Assembly: GCF_024171725.1 (NCBI RefSeq)
Contig: NZ_JAMTCG010000003.1
Location: 62,001 to 126,000 of the forward strand
Direction: 5' to 3'
Length of the DNA: 64,000 bases
Source of the DNA: Williamsia serinedens
GTDB lineage: Bacteria; Actinomycetota; Actinomycetes; Mycobacteriales; Mycobacteriaceae
Shown: positions 1 to 7,736 of the stretch, piece after piece
Layout of the letters: each line of letters begins with the position of its first letter
Numbering within the stretch: position 1 is the stretch's first letter
Translations under genes and position numbers: made by a program
The notes under the pieces: generated by a model
Databases searched by the model: none
Told to the model about the DNA's origin: nothing
Seen by the model: only the letters and a program-made list of their open reading frames with translations

Positions 1-270
1 ACCGGCCGTCGCGACGAAGTTCTCGACCATCAGGTGCAACGGGCCGATCGGGAGCGGAACACCGATCTCCTCCATCAGCTCGCGCTCGCAGGCGTGGAAC
101 GCGCTCTCCGCCGACCGGACGCGACCGCCCGGCAGGAACTCCGGCGAGAGCGAGCCGTGCGCCAGGGTAAGCAGCGCGTCACCGGAGCGGACGACCGCGG
201 CCGACCGGACGCGGAACACCCCGTCCCCGATGACGGGGGTGTCCGGGACATGGTCGGCGGCGTCGGTCAT
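1..270 (-). CDS. NUDIX hydrolase (partial, C-terminus outside window)
   Basis: The first 90 residues of a NUDIX hydrolase; the gene runs off the left edge. The Nudix box is complete: G, five residues, E, seven residues, then REL-M-EE-I-G (about residues 49-70), matching GX5EX7REUXEEXGU, so the metal-binding glutamates are present. The family hydrolyses nucleoside diphosphates linked to another moiety; the substrate cannot be told from this fragment. The ATG overlaps the stop codon of upp by four bases (ATGA), so the two genes are translationally coupled, and a nucleotide or sugar-nucleotide housekeeping role next to uracil salvage is plausible. The family is certain, the substrate unknown. 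Confidence 0.85.
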   Translation of the reverse strand, partial: MTDAADHVPDTPVIGDGVFRVRSAAVVRSGDALLTLAHGSLSPEFLPGGRVRSAESAFHACERELMEEIGVPLPIGPLHLMVENFVATAG

Positions 271-935
271 CGGGGCCCGAACTGACGATCGCCGGCGTCC
301 CCGAGACCCGGGACGATGTAGGCGTTCTCGTCCAGGCCGTCGTCGACGGCTGCCGTGACCAGACGCACCGGCGGGCTGCACGTCGCCAGCGCCGCGATGC
401 CCTCCGGTGCGGCCACCACGCACACCGCGGTGACGTCGACCGCGCCGCGGCCGGCGAGGAGCCCGATGGTGTGCACCATCGACCCGCCGGTCGCGAGCAT
501 GGGGTCGAGCACGAAGACGGGTGTCCGTGACAGGTCGGTGGGCAGGGACTCCAGGTACGGCACGGGCTCGTGGGTCTCCTCGTCGCGGGCGATGCCGACG
601 AAACCCACGTTCGACTCGGGGATCATCGCGTGCGCCTGCTCCACCATCCCCAGGCCCGCGCGCAGCACCGGCACCAGCAGTGGCGGCGTCGCCAGCCTCG
701 ATCCCGTCGTCGTGACGAGCGGCGTCTCGATGCCGACCGGGTCCTCCGCCGCACCGCACAGGGCCTCGTAGATCAGCATCTGGGTGAGGTCGGCGAGAGC
801 CCCACGGAAGGCGGCGTTGTCGGTCCGGCGATCCCGCAGCGTGGTCAGTCGCGCGTGCGCCAACGGATGGTCGACGACGATCACCGCATCCGACGTGTGA
901 GGGTCGGTCGCCGCCGGGGTCGCGTCTGCGTCCAT
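267..935 (-). CDS. upp: Uracil phosphoribosyltransferase
   Basis: Converts uracil and PRPP to UMP in pyrimidine salvage; cytosolic. The 222-residue product shows the PRPP-binding stretch [12 protein letters not shown] and the C-terminal uracil-binding segment [11 protein letters not shown], and has the normal family length with a short N-terminal extension. I chose the ATG at 935 because a TACGAT hexamer lies six bases upstream, as in other apparently leaderless genes here; the upstream ATG at 1034 would add an arginine-rich segment unlike the family. Its stop overlaps the start of the NUDIX gene. The add-deoA-cdd salvage genes lie a few kilobases away, as they do near upp in M. tuberculosis. 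Confidence 0.95.
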   Translation of the reverse strand: MDADATPAATDPHTSDAVIVVDHPLAHARLTTLRDRRTDNAAFRGALADLTQMLIYEALCGAAEDPVGIETPLVTTTGSRLATPPLLVPVLRAGLGMVEQAHAMIPESNVGFVGIARDEETHEPVPYLESLPTDLSRTPVFVLDPMLATGGSMVHTIGLLAGRGAVDVTAVCVVAAPEGIAALATCSPPVRLVTAAVDDGLDENAYIVPGLGDAGDRQFGPR

Positions 936-941
936 CGGTGC

Positions 942-947
942 ATCGTA
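942..947 (-). promoter_or_regulatory. -10 element of a leaderless upp promoter
   Basis: TACGAT on the minus strand, ending six bases before the upp ATG. The spacing implies transcription starting at or next to the A of the ATG. No -35 element is evident. Confidence 0.5.
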
Positions 948-1040
948 GGTCCGTCCGGTCCTGCGCACCGAACCCGCGCCGCGGGCGGGCTGGTCGATCG
1001 CGAGGGGAACCGGGCGACGGTGCCGCGCGTCCAATCGAGC

Positions 1041-1364
1041 ATGGACAGCACCCCGCTCTCGGTCCGCAGCGCCCCGCTCGCCGACCTCTCCGCCGGTCTC
1101 GACGACACCGGTGCGACCCTCGCCGCGACCCCCGCCGTCACGGCACTCGGCGCGGCCGACTCAACCTCCCTCGCCCTCGGCCTGATCGCCGGCGACCTCG
1201 TCGCCGTGCTCCTCCGCCTCGCCGTGGAGAACCACCGCGCGACCGCCGACGCGGGCGCCGCGCTCCGACGGATCGCCGAGGCCACGGCGACCTCGGCGAG
1301 GGCGTACCGGGCCACCGACGACGACGCCGCCGGCCGTCTCCGCGACGTCGGTACCGCGGCATGA
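1041..1364 (+). CDS. EspC-like type VII secretion target
   Basis: A 107-residue, Ala/Leu/Thr-rich, mostly helical protein without signal peptide or membrane segment. Near its end (about residues 92-96) it has YRATD, matching the YxxxD/E general signal of type VII (ESX) substrates, followed by DDAAGRL, which resembles the C-terminus of EspC/DUF2580 proteins. The size fits that family (about 100 residues). Its stop overlaps the start of the next gene by four bases, and that gene encodes a helical-domain NlpC/P60 hydrolase, so the two products probably form a co-secreted helical pair. No ESX machinery genes are in the window, so the secretion system must be encoded elsewhere. The assignment rests on motif, size and context. 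Confidence 0.7.
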   Translation: MDSTPLSVRSAPLADLSAGLDDTGATLAATPAVTALGAADSTSLALGLIAGDLVAVLLRLAVENHRATADAGAALRRIAEATATSARAYRATDDDAAGRLRDVGTAA

Positions 1365-2380
1365 GCGGGATGGTCACGGCGTTGGCGGCGCCGCTGCGGG
1401 CCCTGCTCGACACCGTCGGGACCGGGAGTCCCCCCGGTGGCGGGCCGCTCGCCGGCCTCCGCGACACGGCGGGTGCGCTCGACCGCGCCGCCGACGACGT
1501 CGGCCGTTTCGCCGATTCGACCGGCGCCGTCTGGGACTCGGTCGGTGCCGACGCCGCGCGTGCGACGGTCGACGCGCATCGCGGCCACCTCACGGGTCTC
1601 GCCGACGACGCCCGGTCCGTCGCGGACATCGGCGACGAGGCCGGCGTCGTGGTCGCCGAGGCCGCCACCGGATTGCGCGGAGTGCTCGACTCCTTCACCG
1701 CCGCGGCCGACGCACTCGGCCCGACGATCAGCCAGCCACCGGGGTTGATGGCCCTCGTGGGACTCGCCGCGACGCACCTCGCCCACGCACTCGTCATCGT
1801 CGGCCGCACCCGGGCGCAGCTGGAGGGGCTCCGGCGGCGTGCCGAGGCGATCGGTCGCCGACGGGCGCCCGCTCTGCCCGACCCCGGCCGGCTCCGGCAC
1901 GACGTCGGCGCGTCGACGACGGGCGCCGCACCCGGCCGCGCGGAACCGGCGCATCCGGGCGCGAGCACATCGCCGTCGTCGGCGGGGAGGGTGGCCGTCA
2001 CCCTGCCCGACGGCTCGGTCGCCTACGCCCCGAACGAGCGGGCGGCGACGGCGGTGCGTGCCGCGCTGTCGCAACGCGGGGTCCCCTACGCCTGGGGCGG
2101 GACCACACCGGGCCGCGGACTCGACTGCAGCGCACTGACGCAGTACGCCTACCGGCAGGCGGGCGTGGAGCTGCCCCGACTCGCACAGGACCAGGACACG
2201 GCGGGCTATCGGGTGGACCGCGGTGAGCTCCTCCCCGGCGATCTGGCCGTCTGGTCCGGCCACGTCGCGATGGTCGTGGGGAACGGTCAGATGATCGAGG
2301 CGGGTGACCCGGTCGGCATCTCGCCGATCCGCACCAGCAACGCCGGGCAGGCGTTCGAGGGCTTCTTCCGACCCCGCTGA
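1361..2380 (+). CDS. NlpC/P60 (C40) peptidoglycan hydrolase with N-terminal ESX-like helical domain
   Basis: A 339-residue protein. The first 165 residues are Ala-rich helices with no signal peptide, including a WDSVGA element reminiscent of WXG turns. A Pro/Ala-rich linker follows (about 166-215), then an NlpC/P60 domain: catalytic Cys256 in GLDCSALTQ and His301 in SGHVAMVV. C40 peptidases cleave the peptide stems of peptidoglycan between D-Glu and diamino acid. Without a Sec signal, export must be by another route; the coupled upstream gene encodes an EspC-like protein with a YxxxD signal, so type VII co-secretion is the simplest reading. It differs from the classical RipA/RipB hydrolases, which carry signal peptides. 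The peptidase domain is certain, the export route inferred. Confidence 0.85.
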   Translation: MSGMVTALAAPLRALLDTVGTGSPPGGGPLAGLRDTAGALDRAADDVGRFADSTGAVWDSVGADAARATVDAHRGHLTGLADDARSVADIGDEAGVVVAEAATGLRGVLDSFTAAADALGPTISQPPGLMALVGLAATHLAHALVIVGRTRAQLEGLRRRAEAIGRRRAPALPDPGRLRHDVGASTTGAAPGRAEPAHPGASTSPSSAGRVAVTLPDGSVAYAPNERAATAVRAALSQRGVPYAWGGTTPGRGLDCSALTQYAYRQAGVELPRLAQDQDTAGYRVDRGELLPGDLAVWSGHVAMVVGNGQMIEAGDPVGISPIRTSNAGQAFEGFFRPR

Positions 2381-2434
2381 GAGACATCCGCGCCGGTCAG
2401 CGGGCCACCTGCGGTGGTCCACAGCCGGCCCCGC

Positions 2435-2440
2435 TAGGGT
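2435..2440 (+). promoter_or_regulatory. -10 element of a leaderless promoter
   Basis: TAGGGT, followed by exactly eight bases and the ATG at 2449. The same arrangement occurs before the genes at 27430, 48117 and 53106. Confidence 0.5.
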
Positions 2441-2448
2441 TGCGAGCC

Positions 2449-3714
2449 ATGGCCGGAGACATCGTCCCGATCGAGCTCGGACTGACCGACGGAAACGTGG
2501 TCACGCTGTGGGCGCCGCGGTGGCGTGAGGGTGACGACGAGTGGGAGGCGTTCCTCGGTCTCGACGAGGACCTCTACGGCTTCCCCGGTGTCGCCCAACT
2601 CGTCGCGTTCGTCCGATCCGACGAGGACAACGACCTCGTCGAACACCCTGCGTGGGAGACCATCTCCGGCGTCCAGGCCGAGGAACTCGTCCCGGCCAAG
2701 GACAAGACGTACGACCTGATCGGCGTCCCGGAACTCGCGGCGGAGGACCCGACACCCGAGGTGGTGGCCGAGCTCGAGGACGCGCTGGAGATCGTGCGCA
2801 TCATCGGCGAGGTCTGCGAGCTGTCCACCGTCACACGGTTCTTCAACGGCAATCCGATCCTCGGCGCGGTGACCGTCGGCACGACGAACTTCGTCGGCAA
2901 GGAGGGCCTCGAGCTCTGGGGCCGGATCGGCACCCTCATCGACAAGCACTGGGACGATGTCGTCGACGCCATCGACGAGGTCATCTCCACGCCGGACGTC
3001 GACGCGACCGCGGTGGCCACCGCGGAGGCCGAGCTCGAGGCTGCGTCGAGCGCCGAGGACGAGGACGAGCCCGACGACGAGGACGTCGAGATCGTCGCCG
3101 GTGCCGGTGCGGTCGACGAGGCGGACGCCGAGGACGACACCGACGACGAGGACGACCTCGAGGACGACTTCTGGTCGTCGGTCGGCATCGATCCCATCCG
3201 GATCGTCACCGACGCGGCCGAGTACCTCACGCTGCGGTGCTATCTCGGCGACGACCCGGTGTTCCTCGGCAAGGACGGGAAGATCTTCGTCTTCACCTCC
3301 GAGCGGGCACTGTCCCGCTTCGTCGCCCAGTCCGACGACCACGACCTCGCCGACGTCAGCACCTTCGACGAGGTGCGCGTCGCCGCGACCGACGGGTCGC
3401 TCGAGGTCGACGTCTACGACGAGAACGTCTACGTCCTCCCCGGAATCGCGACCGACATCCTCGACGGACCACGCCGGATGGACCGCAAGCAGGTGGAACT
3501 CGCCGTCGAACTCCTCACCGACGCCGCCGATTTCGCCGACGACGACTCCGTCGCCGAGGCACTGGCGTCCACCACGCCGCTCGGCTGGTTCGTGAACTAC
3601 ACGGTGAACCCGGACCCGAAGCGACTCGCCCCGAGCGGTCCGTTCGAGAACGAGTCCGAGGAGTTCCGGGCGCTCGTGCACGAGTTCGAGGCACGGCTGG
3701 TCAAGAAGGCCTGA
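2449..3714 (+). CDS. Conserved acidic actinobacterial protein, function unknown
   Basis: A 421-residue, very acidic soluble protein. Residues about 180-245 are an almost continuous Asp/Glu stretch, probably a disordered linker between two conserved halves. The N-terminal half (AGDIVPIELGLTDG, then LWAPRW and DEWEAFLGL) and the C-terminal half (FWSSVGIDPIRIV, then CYLGDDPVFLG) are what I associate with a family often labelled "primosomal protein" in Gordonia and Rhodococcus genomes; I see nothing to support a role in primosome assembly. No signal peptide or membrane segment. The TTG at 2440 would add three residues; the ATG fits the TAGGGT-N8-ATG pattern. It stands alone and converges on add. 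The gene is real; its function is unknown. Confidence 0.8.
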   Translation: MAGDIVPIELGLTDGNVVTLWAPRWREGDDEWEAFLGLDEDLYGFPGVAQLVAFVRSDEDNDLVEHPAWETISGVQAEELVPAKDKTYDLIGVPELAAEDPTPEVVAELEDALEIVRIIGEVCELSTVTRFFNGNPILGAVTVGTTNFVGKEGLELWGRIGTLIDKHWDDVVDAIDEVISTPDVDATAVATAEAELEAASSAEDEDEPDDEDVEIVAGAGAVDEADAEDDTDDEDDLEDDFWSSVGIDPIRIVTDAAEYLTLRCYLGDDPVFLGKDGKIFVFTSERALSRFVAQSDDHDLADVSTFDEVRVAATDGSLEVDVYDENVYVLPGIATDILDGPRRMDRKQVELAVELLTDAADFADDDSVAEALASTTPLGWFVNYTVNPDPKRLAPSGPFENESEEFRALVHEFEARLVKKA

Positions 3715-3774
3715 GGCACTCACGACCCAGCCGGTCAGGACGGCAACCGCTGAGCCGGTCAGGATCGCCTCGGC

Positions 3775-4911
3775 TCAGCCGATCAGGACGGCGTAGCCGG
3801 GCTTGATGATCTCGTCGATGAACCGCAGCCGTTCGTCGAAGTGGATGAACGCCGACTTCATCGCGTTGACGGTGAACCGCTCGAAATCGGCCCAGCCGTA
3901 ACCGAACTGGTCGGCGAGCACACCGAACTCCTTGCTCATCGTGGTGTCGCTCATGAGCCGGTTGTCGGTGTTGACCGTCACGCGGAACCGCAGACGGGCG
4001 AGCACGTCGAACGGGTGCTCGGCGATGCTCGCGACCGCGCCGGTCTGGACGTTCGAGCTGGGGCACATCTCCAGGGGGATCCGCTTGTCCCGCACGTAGT
4101 TCGCGACACGACCGAGCTGGGCACCCCGTACGTCGCGGCCGGACGGGCCGGTGCCGCTGGGCAGCTCGATGTCGTCCATGACCCGGACGCCGTGCCCGAG
4201 GCGGTCCGTCCCGCAGAAGCTGATGGCCTCGTGGATCGACGGCAGGCCGAACGCCTCTCCGGCGTGGATCGTGAACGGCGCGTTGTTCGCCCGCATGTAC
4301 TCGAACGCGTCGAGGTGACGGCTCGGCGGGTGACCGGCCTCCGCGCCGGCGATGTCGAACCCGACCACGCCGCGGTCGCGGAACCGCACCGCCAGTTCGG
4401 CGATCTCCCGGGAGCGGGCGGCGTGCCGCATCGCGGTCACCAGGCACCGCACGAGGATCGGCCTGCCGGTCGCCTGTGCCGCCGCCGATCCCTCGTCGAA
4501 GCCCCTGAGCACCGCCTCGACCACCTCGTCGAGCGACAGCCCGGTCGTGAGGTGCTGTTCCGGGGCGAACCGCACCTCGGCGTACACCACGCCGTCGGCG
4601 GCCAGGTCCTCGGCGCACTCCCGCGCGACCCGACGCAGCGCGGGTGCGGTCTGCATGACGGCGACCGTGTGGGTGAACGTCTCGAGGTAGCGCACCAGGG
4701 AGCCGCTGTCGGCGCTGTCTCGGAACCACCGGGCGAGACCGTCGACGTCACCGGCGGGCAGCTCGTCGTACCCGTTCTCCCGGGCGAGGTCGAGGACGGT
4801 GGCCGGCCGCAATCCACCGTCGAGGTGGTCGTGCAGGAGCACCTTGGGGGCGAGGACCGCCGACGCGCGGTCGACGGCGGAGGGCCGGGGCTCGGACGCG
4901 GGGAGGCTCAT
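3775..4911 (-). CDS. add: Adenosine deaminase
   Basis: Deaminates adenosine and deoxyadenosine to (deoxy)inosine in purine salvage. The 378-residue product has the zinc-binding HxH near the N-terminus ([11 protein letters not shown], where Leu-rich sequence precedes H-D-H), the TIHAGE segment with metal-ligand His and catalytic Glu, the RLGHG segment, and VNTDNR, where the family normally has a SxDDP-type metal ligand motif. Length is normal for the family. It is the last gene of a cdd-deoA-add operon; the gap to deoA is three bases. Downstream, 60 bases separate it from the convergent gene at 2449. In M. tuberculosis, add, deoA and cdd lie in the same order beside sdhC. Confidence 0.95.
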   Translation of the reverse strand: MSLPASEPRPSAVDRASAVLAPKVLLHDHLDGGLRPATVLDLARENGYDELPAGDVDGLARWFRDSADSGSLVRYLETFTHTVAVMQTAPALRRVARECAEDLAADGVVYAEVRFAPEQHLTTGLSLDEVVEAVLRGFDEGSAAAQATGRPILVRCLVTAMRHAARSREIAELAVRFRDRGVVGFDIAGAEAGHPPSRHLDAFEYMRANNAPFTIHAGEAFGLPSIHEAISFCGTDRLGHGVRVMDDIELPSGTGPSGRDVRGAQLGRVANYVRDKRIPLEMCPSSNVQTGAVASIAEHPFDVLARLRFRVTVNTDNRLMSDTTMSKEFGVLADQFGYGWADFERFTVNAMKSAFIHFDERLRFIDEIIKPGYAVLIG

Positions 4912-4914
4912 CTC

Positions 4915-6219
4915 TCAGACGGTAATACGCTCGCGCACCAGATCCCGGGCGGCGGGAGGAGCGTCACCGACGGTGACCGCCGCGTCGAGCGCGACCCGGG
5001 CGGCGTCGAACCGCTCCGGAGTCCGGGTGTGCATCGTCATGATCGGCTGTCCGCGGCGGACACGGTCGCCGGGTCGCACGTGCCACACCACACCGGCCTC
5101 CGACTGCACGGCGTCGCCGGGCCGGGCCCGGCCGGCGCCCAGACGCCAGGCCGCGAGACCGACCGCGCGGGCGTCGAGCGCGGTGACGATCCCGTCCGCC
5201 GACGCGGTGATCACGTCGGTGTGTTCCGCGCTCGGCAGCGGGGCGTCCGGATCGCCGCCCTGGGCGGTGATCATCGCGCGCCAGGTGTCCATGGCCTGAC
5301 CCCCCGACAGGTGGTCGGCGGGGTCGTCGTCGATCCCGACCGCGGCCAGCATCTCGCGGGCCAGCGCCAGGGTGAGCTCGACGACGTCGGGCGGTCCGCC
5401 GCCGGCGAGCACCTCCAGCGACTCGGCCACCTCCACGGCGTTGCCGGCCGACCGACCCAGCGGCGTCGACATGTCGGTGACGAGGGCGACCGTGTCGACG
5501 CCGGCGTCCGTGCCGAGCGCGACCATGGTCCGGGCGAGTTGGCGGGCGTCGTCGGGATCGGCGAGGAACGCACCGCTGCCGACCTTCACGTCGAGCACCA
5601 GCGCGCCGGTCCCCTCGGCGATCTTCTTGCTCATGATCGACGAGGCGAGCAGCGGTATCGCCTCGACGGTGCCGGTCACGTCACGCAGCGCGTACAGCTT
5701 CTTGTCGGCCGGCGCGAGGCCCGAACCGGCCGCGCAGATCACGGCCCCGACGTCGCGCAGCTGCGCGGTCATCGCCTCGACGGTCAGGTCGGCGCGCCAT
5801 CCCGGTATCGACTCCAGCTTGTCCAGGGTGCCGCCGGTCAGGCCCAGTCCACGGCCGGACAGCTGCGGCACCGCGACCCCGTACGAGGCGACGAGCGGCG
5901 TGAGCGGCAGGGTGATCTTGTCGCCCACACCGCCCGTGGAGTGCTTGTCGACGGTCCGCAGCAGGCGGCCGTCGCGGCGGAGGTCGGAGAAGTCCAGACG
6001 CGCGCCGGTGGCGACCATCGCGGCCGTCCACCGCGCGATCTCCCGCCGGTCCATGCCCCGCAGCAGGACGGCCATCGCCAGCGCCGACATCTGCTCGGGT
6101 GCCATCTCACCGTCGGTGAAGGCGCGGATCGCCCAGTCGATCTGTGCGTCGTCGAGGGCGCCCCCGTCGCGCTTGGTGGTGATCACCGACACCGCGTCCG
6201 GTGTGACCCCCGGGTTCAC
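4915..6219 (-). CDS. deoA: Thymidine phosphorylase
   Basis: Phosphorolyses thymidine to thymine and 2-deoxyribose 1-phosphate. The 434-residue protein has the phosphate-binding KHSTGGVGDK and the family signature SGRGLGLTGGTLDKLE, followed by the usual C-terminal alpha/beta lid with RPGD turns. The GTG start overlaps the stop of cdd by four bases (GTGA), and add follows three bases after its stop, so the three form one operon. Together with cdd it takes deoxycytidine to deoxyuridine and then to uracil plus deoxyribose 1-phosphate; upp nearby recovers the uracil. Confidence 0.96.
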   Translation of the reverse strand: MNPGVTPDAVSVITTKRDGGALDDAQIDWAIRAFTDGEMAPEQMSALAMAVLLRGMDRREIARWTAAMVATGARLDFSDLRRDGRLLRTVDKHSTGGVGDKITLPLTPLVASYGVAVPQLSGRGLGLTGGTLDKLESIPGWRADLTVEAMTAQLRDVGAVICAAGSGLAPADKKLYALRDVTGTVEAIPLLASSIMSKKIAEGTGALVLDVKVGSGAFLADPDDARQLARTMVALGTDAGVDTVALVTDMSTPLGRSAGNAVEVAESLEVLAGGGPPDVVELTLALAREMLAAVGIDDDPADHLSGGQAMDTWRAMITAQGGDPDAPLPSAEHTDVITASADGIVTALDARAVGLAAWRLGAGRARPGDAVQSEAGVVWHVRPGDRVRRGQPIMTMHTRTPERFDAARVALDAAVTVGDAPPAARDLVRERITV

Positions 6220-6620
6220 GGGCGTCCCGCGGCGAGGTCGTCGGGGCCGAACGCGTCGGGCAGCAGGTCACCGAGACGGCGCGGGCCGCGCGGGTGGTCG
6301 ACGAGCAGCTCCGGACCCCCGTGCTCGAGCAGCACCTGCCGGCAGCGGCCGCAGGGCATGATCACGTCGCCCGCCCGATTGGTCACCGACACCGCGCTCA
6401 GACGGCCCCCGCCACCGCGGAACAGGTCCGTGACCAGCGCGACCTCCGCGCAGACGCCGAGTCCATATGAGACATTCTCCACATTGCATCCGGACACGAG
6501 GCGGCCCTCGTCCGTCACCCCGGCGGCCCCCACGGGGTGGTCGGAGTAGGGCGCATAGGCGGTGGAACACGCGTGTGCGGCCCTGTCGCGCAACGCATCC
6601 CACGTCGTGTCACTCACCAT
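6216..6620 (-). CDS. cdd: Cytidine deaminase
   Basis: Zinc-dependent deamination of cytidine and deoxycytidine. The 134-residue protein is of the homotetrameric short type: CAEV supplies the first zinc Cys and the catalytic Glu, and PCGRCRQ supplies the other two cysteines; GCNVENVSYG binds the nucleoside. I chose the ATG at 6620 because GGGGAGGT lies just upstream and 134 residues is normal; the longer reading to 6740 would translate through the iron-box-like site. First gene of cdd-deoA-add, divergent from sdhC. Confidence 0.95.
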   Translation of the reverse strand: MVSDTTWDALRDRAAHACSTAYAPYSDHPVGAAGVTDEGRLVSGCNVENVSYGLGVCAEVALVTDLFRGGGGRLSAVSVTNRAGDVIMPCGRCRQVLLEHGGPELLVDHPRGPRRLGDLLPDAFGPDDLAAGRP

Positions 6621-6679
6621 CGACGGCACCTCCCCGGCCGACGCGGCCCCGGTCGGCGACCGCTCGCCCACAAGTCGAG

Positions 6680-6698
6680 TCATGTTAGGCAAACCTAA
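6680..6698. promoter_or_regulatory. IdeR/DtxR iron-box-like site
   Basis: TCATGTTAGGCAAACCTAA matches the mycobacterial IdeR consensus TTAGGTTAGGCTAACCTAA at 16 of 19 positions by eye and contains the inverted repeat TTAGG-N4-CCTAA (6685-6698). It lies 60 bp before cdd and about 140 bp before sdhC. On the cdd side it overlaps a possible -10 (TAACAT, 6687-6682). Control of the iron-rich succinate dehydrogenase by iron is known in corynebacteria, there through DtxR and RipA; a direct site here is inference. Confidence 0.55.
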
Positions 6699-6758
6699 AT
6701 CCAAATGATCTGCCCGCGAGCAGAACTCAGCTGATTCCAAGGCTTGTCTGGAGTGGGT

Positions 6759-6776
6759 CTACTCTCGAGAGAGTAG
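6759..6776. promoter_or_regulatory. 18-bp palindrome in the sdhC upstream region
   Basis: CTACTCTC-GA-GAGAGTAG is a perfect inverted repeat with 8-bp arms and a 2-bp centre, ending 63 bp before the sdhC ATG. It includes TACTCT (6760-6765), which could serve as a -10 hexamer, so a dimeric repressor bound here would cover the promoter. No matching regulator is identified in the window. Confidence 0.45.
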
Positions 6777-6839
6777 GTCGCCGGACCGGGCCGCACCGAT
6801 CTGGCGCTCGCATCATCGACGATGTTGGAGGCCCAAGGG

Positions 6840-7244
6840 ATGACAGCTCAGACCGAGGTCGCGCCGGAGCCGGTCCGCCGCCGCTCCCTCTACCGCGGAG
6901 ACCCCGGCATGTGGTCGTGGGTGCTGCACCGCATCACCGGTGTGTCGATCTTCTTCTTCCTGTTCGTGCACGTGCTGGACACCGCGATGATCCGCGTGAA
7001 CCCGAACACGTACGACCAGATCATCGACACCTACAAGAACCCGGTCATCGGTCTCATGGAGATCGGCCTGGTCGCGTGCGTGCTCTACCACGCGCTGAAC
7101 GGTGTGCGCATCATCCTCGTCGACTTCTGGTCGAAGGGTCCCAAGTACCAGCGGCAGATGCTCTGGGTGATCTCGGCGATCTTCGTCGTCGTGTTCGCCG
7201 CGGGCGCCATCCGCATGCTGGCCATCCTCGTCGACAACCTCTGA
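6840..7244 (+). CDS. sdhC: Succinate dehydrogenase cytochrome b556 subunit
   Basis: Membrane anchor of complex II. The 134-residue product has three hydrophobic segments (about 25-50, 65-90 and 105-130). SWVLHRITGVSIF with its histidine and arginine is the quinone/haem region of SdhC, and LYHALNGVRIILVD carries the conserved SdhC histidine. GGAGG lies eight bases before the ATG at 6840; an in-frame ATG at 6822 precedes this ribosome site and is unlikely to be used. First gene of sdhCDAB; sdhD starts 14 bases after its stop. Confidence 0.93.
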   Translation: MTAQTEVAPEPVRRRSLYRGDPGMWSWVLHRITGVSIFFFLFVHVLDTAMIRVNPNTYDQIIDTYKNPVIGLMEIGLVACVLYHALNGVRIILVDFWSKGPKYQRQMLWVISAIFVVVFAAGAIRMLAILVDNL

Positions 7245-7258
7245 GAGGCGAGTTCTCG

Positions 7259-7714
7259 ATGACAACCTCCGAAGCCCCCAAGCTCGCGAAGACGGTCGGC
7301 ACCGATCACGACCGTCCGGCGAGCCTCGACAACCCGCGGTCGCCGCGTCGCCCCAAGGGTGGCAACTTCGAGAAGAACGCGTGGATGTTCATGCGCTTCT
7401 CGGGCATCGCGCTGATCTTCCTGACGCTCGGCCACATGACGATCATGTTGACCTTCGACAACGGTGTGCACCGCATCGACTCGGCGTTCGTCGCCCAGCG
7501 GTGGGGCCAGCCGTTCTGGCAGGTGTGGGACCTCGCGATGCTGTGGCTGGCCCAGCTGCACGGCGGCAACGGCGTCCGCACGGTCATCGCCGACTACTCG
7601 CGCAAGGACTCGACGCGCTTCTGGCTGAACGTCGTCCTCGCGCTCTCGATGATCCTGACGGTCGGCCTGGGCACCTACGCCATCCTCACGTTCGACGTGA
7701 ACTCCGTCAGCTAG
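7259..7714 (+). CDS. sdhD: Succinate dehydrogenase hydrophobic membrane anchor subunit
   Basis: Second membrane anchor of succinate:quinone oxidoreductase. The 151-residue protein has a basic, Pro-rich cytoplasmic N-terminus of about 45 residues and three hydrophobic segments (about 45-67, 88-110 and 122-145). FMRFSGIALIFLTLGHM holds a conserved histidine that probably helps bind haem, and LHGGNGVRTVIADY resembles the SdhC/SdhD quinone-site loop. GAGAGGCGAG precedes the ATG. sdhA follows after 22 bases. Confidence 0.92.
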   Translation: MTTSEAPKLAKTVGTDHDRPASLDNPRSPRRPKGGNFEKNAWMFMRFSGIALIFLTLGHMTIMLTFDNGVHRIDSAFVAQRWGQPFWQVWDLAMLWLAQLHGGNGVRTVIADYSRKDSTRFWLNVVLALSMILTVGLGTYAILTFDVNSVS

Positions 7715-7736
7715 CGCTCACAAGGAGAGAAGATCC

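Noticed and set aside
3841-6549. A 902-codon plus-strand open frame opposite add, deoA and cdd.
   Set aside because: It is the high-GC shadow of three well-recognised genes; its translation is Arg/Gly/His-rich without domains.
6621-6740. Upstream extension of cdd.
   Set aside because: It would translate the iron-box-like region; 134 residues from 6620 is the normal length and has a GGAGG site.
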